The notes under the pieces: model-generated | What the model was told of the DNA's origin: nothing | Databases searched by the model: none | The model's input: only the letters and a program-made list of their open reading frames with translations | Shown: positions 60,688 to 64,000 of the stretch, in pieces | Layout of the letters: the number at the start of each line of letters is the position of its first letter | How positions within the stretch are numbered: position 1 is the stretch's first letter | Source of the DNA: Bacillus rubiinfantis | GTDB taxonomy: Bacteria; Bacillota; Bacilli; Bacillales; Cytobacillaceae | DNA length: 64,000 nucleotides | Reading direction: 5' to 3' | NCBI GenBank assembly: GCA_000752035.1 | Contig: CCFE01000010.1 | Location: 1-64,000, forward strand | Translations under genes and position numbers: made by a program

Positions 60688-62823
60688 TTATTTATCTTTC
60701 ACTCGGAGGAGCCTTAGACCATTAAGCGTAACAATCAACGTGGCACCCATATCAGCAAAAATAGCAATCCAAAGGGTTAACCATCCTGGGATGACTAGTA
60801 ATAAAGCTAAAAGTTTAATCCCTAAAGAGAAGGTGATATTCTGTTTAATGATAAATAAGGCTTTTCTGCTTAGTTTTAATGTGAATGGCAGTTTACCCAA
60901 GTCATCCGCCATTAAAGCAATATCAGCTGTCTCAAGGGCTGTATCCGTTCCTGCTCCGCCCATGGCAATACCGACAGTAGATGCAGCTAAAGCTGGTGCA
61001 TCATTTACACCGTCTCCTACCATTGCCACATGGTCATATTTATTTCTTAATTCTTTAATGAAGGTTAATTTATCTTGAGGCAAAAGTTCAGCTTGTATTT
61101 CAGATACTCCTACCTGCTGACCGATAGCACCAGCTGTCCCTTTATTATCACCCGTTAACATGATGGTTTTTTGAATACCTAACGAGTGAAGTTTCTGAAT
61201 AACTGATTTGCTGTTTCCTCTCACCTCGTCCGCAACTGCAAGTAATGCCAATATTTCTGTTGCGGTACCAACCACCATTACAGTTTTACCTTTATTTTGG
61301 AGGTCATTTATAGTTCCTTTTAGATTGGGTGGAATCCCATCCGCTAAAAATTCATCGAATAAATTAGGACTACCAACATAATACATTTTATCATTGACTC
61401 TGCCTTTGATTCCTTTACCTGTAATGGAAGAGAAGTCTTCAATAACAAGGTCTTGATAAGATAATCCTTCTTGTTCAGCCTTTTTCATGATTGCTGAAGC
61501 CAATGGATGTTGAGAACCATTTTCTAATGCAGCGATAACCATTAGAAGCTCTTTCGAATTTGAAGTTGTTTGGGTAAGATAATCTGTTACAACGGGAATT
61601 CCTTCTGTTAAAGTACCTGTTTTATCAAAAGCAATGGCTTTAATAGCCCCCATCTCTTCTAAATGGACCCCGCCTTTTATTAAAACACCATTTCTAGCAG
61701 CATTTCCTATGGCCGTCACAATCGACACAGGAGTGGAAATAACCAGAGCACAAGGACAACCGACCACAAGAACAGCTAGACCTTGGTAAATCCATTTACT
61801 CCAATCGCCATCAAATAATAGTGGAGGAATTACAGCCACTAACAACGAAATCAACATGATAACAGGCGTATAATACTTAGCAAAACGATCAACAAACGCT
61901 TGAGATGGTGCTCGTTCTGCTTGAGCTTCTTCAACTAGATGAATGATTTTTGCAATGGTGGTATCATCCACATGCTTGGTAACTTTAACTTCAAGAAGAC
62001 CTTCTTCATTTAGAGTTCCAGCAAATACTTCATTATCCACTGATTTGGAAACAGGAACAGATTCCCCTGTAATCGCAGCTTGATTTACAGAAGATAATCC
62101 TTTTACAACCGTTCCATCCATGGCTATTTTCTGTCCAGGTTTTACGATTAATATATCGCCAATTTGAATATCGTCCACTTCCACTGTAATTTCTTGATTA
62201 CCTCTTCGAATTAAAGCATCTTTTGGAGCAATATCCATTAAGGAACGAATCGATTGCCTTGCTTTATCCATCGAGTAGGATTCTAGAACCTCACTGATGG
62301 CGAACAAAATGACAACCGTTGCTCCTTCTCCCCACTCACCTATAATAGCAGCACCAATAACCGCTATTGTCATCAAGGTTCTCATATCAAAATCTAAACG
62401 GAATAAGTTTTTCAATCCCGTAATAAAAAGGCGATAACCACCTACTAAAATAGCAAAACAATACGCTAAAATCGATGAGATGCTTTCTTCGCCATTTATT
62501 TGTGCTGAAAACCATCCTATAAGCAAGAAAACAACTGAGGCAATGACCGTTGAATGCTTCTGTAAAAATGGTTCCTTTGTCTCTTCAAATCGTTGTTTTT
62601 CAGGAATGACTTTTATATTTTCAAAAGCCCCTGCTTTTTCTAATTCCTCTATTGTTGTTTCACCATAGATCGTAAGTTTTGAAGCCCCGAAATTTACACT
62701 TGCATTGACAACACCATCCAGGTGTTGGACGTTCTTTTCGAACTTTGTTGCACAGCCTGCTCAGGTGAATCCCTGTACACGGTATACTGTTTTTTCATTT
62801 GATTTTTCTAAAGCCTCGCTCAT
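60688..62823 (-). pseudogene. cadA: CadA-type P1B ATPase with in-frame UGA in the HMA metal site
   Basis: Read as one frame, 711 residues: HMA domain (VYRVQGFT, UGA, AGCA...), eight transmembrane helices, GCPCALVIS, DKTGTLTEG, SQHPLAS and GDGVNDAP. The UGA (62,761-62,763) stands exactly where the first Cys of CxxC should be, a one-base change from TGC or TGT. Downstream, the catalytic part from about 62,526 is intact but lacks a ribosome site. The gene overlaps cadC by 29 nt. It is either a nonsense mutation, a sequence error or recoding; loss of full-length product is the default reading. Confidence 0.85.
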
Positions 62824-63184
62824 AGTTTTCAACCCACCTTTGATGCGTAATTGCGATTTTAATCAGTTGTCTCGTATGATCATCATCCAATGAATAAAAG
62901 ACTAATTTACCTTCTTTACGGTATTTAGCTAAGCCTAAATTACGAAGAAATCGTAAATGATGAGATGCGGTGGCGGTCGTACTTCCTACAATGTTGGCTA
63001 CATCACAGACACATAGTTCATCTTCTTCACTTAGTGCATAAGCAATCTTAATTCTAGTGTCATCGGCTAAAGCTTTAAATATTTGTGAGGCAGCCATTGT
63101 ATTTTGCTTAGAAATAGATTCCTTTACCCGCTTCACTTTCTCTTCATCTACACAGGTTACTTCACATACATCATCGTGTTTCAT
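62795..63184 (-). CDS. cadC: Cadmium/zinc-responsive repressor CadC (ArsR family)
   Basis: 129 residues. The N-terminal Cys pair (VCEVTCVD, Cys-7 and Cys-11) and ELCVCDV (Cys-58/60 type) in the winged HTH form the alpha3N Cd/Pb/Zn site of CadC. C-terminal DDDHTRQLIKIAITH carries the alpha5 site. It represses the downstream cadA. ATG behind AAGGGGGTG. Confidence 0.94.
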   Translation of the reverse strand: MKHDDVCEVTCVDEEKVKRVKESISKQNTMAASQIFKALADDTRIKIAYALSEEDELCVCDVANIVGSTTATASHHLRFLRNLGLAKYRKEGKLVFYSLDDDHTRQLIKIAITHQRWVENYERGFRKIK

Positions 63185-63210
63185 TTTTTCACCCCCTTTT
63201 TATTCAACGT

Positions 63211-63240
63211 ATTGTAAAAACTTTTATATTAAAAAGTTAA
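63211..63240 (-). promoter_or_regulatory. cadC-cadA promoter and operator
   Basis: Reverse strand: -35 TTAACT (63,235-63,240), 18-nt spacer, -10 TACAAT (63,211-63,216). The spacer carries an inverted repeat AACTTTT-TAATAT-AAAAGTT (63,219-63,238), placed to block polymerase when CadC is bound. Confidence 0.6.
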
Positions 63241-63348
63241 TAGTTCCTTGATTTAAAGGGGTTTATAAGCAAAAAAATTGCCACCCCCTGAAATCTAAGG
63301 ATAATTGAGGTTACCACACACACAACACCTTAGAAAGGAAGTGACAAG

Positions 63349-64000
63349 TTGTACCCTCAATTATTAACTTATTTAATGGAATTAATCAAGTATCAAGATC
63401 AGGTAATTCGTACATTGCTTACCCTTTTAATTGGGAAAGGCATGTTTGAAAAACCTGAAGAAACTCCTGTAAATAAACCTTATCGTAAACTTCAAGTGGA
63501 TGATCTTCCGATCATCGAAACCCTTCAAAAGCTTGACTATAAAGTCCTTCTCGCAGAATATCTGGAGAAAAACCGTAAAGAGTTGAAGCCTGTTCAAAGG
63601 CGAAATGGAAAGGCAAATGTGCCAAAGTCTATAAACTGTCCAAGGTGTGGTGCTCCATCGGATTATCTTTATGCCAATAATGGAGGCAAAGGACAGTTTC
63701 AATGTAAGGTGTGTTCCTGTCTTTTCAATGATAAGAGTCGCTATTCGAAGGAGGCCATTTTGAAGTGTCCTCATTGTTCTAAAACCCTTGAGAAAGTCAA
63801 AGAACGAAAAGATTTTGACGTGTTCAAGTGTAAAAATAACGACTGTCCTTATTATCAAAAGAAGCTAAATGGCATGTCTTCGAAAGAAAAGAGCCAGTTT
63901 AAGAAAGACCCTCAAGCCTTTAAGCTAAGATACATTTTCCGGCAGTTTCGCATAGATTTTCAGCCATTGTCTAAATCTTCTCCCAAGAAACCGAAGGTTG
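63349..64000 (+). CDS. Transposase with N-terminal zinc ribbons (partial, 5' part)
   Basis: A TTG start behind AGAAAGGAAG opens a frame that runs out of the window (217 codons seen). Two zinc knuckle regions are visible, CPRCGAPS...CKVCSC and CPHCSKT...CKNNDC, as in transposases that have zinc ribbons before a DDE core. The catalytic core is not in the window. I cannot assign the IS family. It borders the cadC-cadA pair and suggests the metal genes moved with insertion sequences. Confidence 0.8.
   Translation, partial: MYPQLLTYLMELIKYQDQVIRTLLTLLIGKGMFEKPEETPVNKPYRKLQVDDLPIIETLQKLDYKVLLAEYLEKNRKELKPVQRRNGKANVPKSINCPRCGAPSDYLYANNGGKGQFQCKVCSCLFNDKSRYSKEAILKCPHCSKTLEKVKERKDFDVFKCKNNDCPYYQKKLNGMSSKEKSQFKKDPQAFKLRYIFRQFRIDFQPLSKSSPKKPKV

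Noticed and set aside
62740..62763. Selenocysteine insertion at the CadA UGA
   Set aside because: The hairpin after the UGA is short and lacks a recognisable bacterial SECIS loop, and the organism type seldom has the Sec pathway.

Overview
This window is from a low-GC, endospore-forming Firmicute of the Bacillaceae. The left end holds the 5' part of a 16S rRNA gene followed by the pdaB, kbaA, gerD, salA, cwlD, ybaK series that lies between an rRNA operon and the rpsI ribosomal-protein cluster in Bacillus. A spore-coat CotX-type gene and the spore genes pdaB, gerD and cwlD agree with this.

Region 1 (1-13,160) is core chromosome: 16S rRNA with two promoters, the sporulation/germination block, a CotX-like coat gene, an SDR oxidoreductase, a QueA-like protein, a GAF histidine kinase with its response regulator, a DUF4317 protein and a nitronate monooxygenase. 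It ends in a 66-bp remnant of the 3' end of rpsI with its terminator. Homology to rpsI stops abruptly at about 13,160, so a mobile island appears to have entered the 3' end of rpsI. The matching right junction and the intact rpsI are not in the window.

Region 2 (13,160 to about 36,940) is accessory DNA. Its left part has a PBECR4-like nuclease gene with one frameshift, preceded by a promoter, two copies of a covarying pseudoknot-like RNA and a terminator. That is the layout of a type III toxin-antitoxin locus. Further on are unknown genes, an amidase remnant, a candidate small RNA and a repressor/ImmA-type protease pair. Two leftward operons share the same structured leader RNA ending in a terminator. 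Operon 1 (25.9 to 20.2 kb) encodes a DUF4258 protein, a zinc-ribbon protein, DUF6744, an Spx-like protein without the redox CxxC, a MoxR ATPase and a vWA protein, with intrinsic terminators between several genes. Operon 2 (36.9 to 31.3 kb) encodes RadC, a primase-like Toprim protein, a DNA methylase-like protein and several decayed genes, one resembling ArdA. Between the operons are a tyrosine recombinase and a two-gene candidate defence module (sacsin/Hsp90-like ATPase plus AlbA-TIR protein).

Region 3 (about 37.4-64 kb) is a respiration and metal-homeostasis block: CtaG, an orphan CtaE-type subunit III, heme A synthase CtaA, an aa3-type quinol oxidase (qoxABCD), CopC/CopD, CcdA, a ZIP transporter, a CzrA-CzcD-CadA set and a CadC-CadA set. 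MATE, PrsA and GNAT genes sit among them. The second CadA has an in-frame UGA exactly at the first cysteine of its metal-binding CxxC. The window ends inside a transposase gene.

The strongest candidates for something undescribed are the pseudoknot-RNA/PBECR4 locus, the paired leader RNAs that may drive read-through of internal terminators, and the GHKL plus AlbA-TIR pair.
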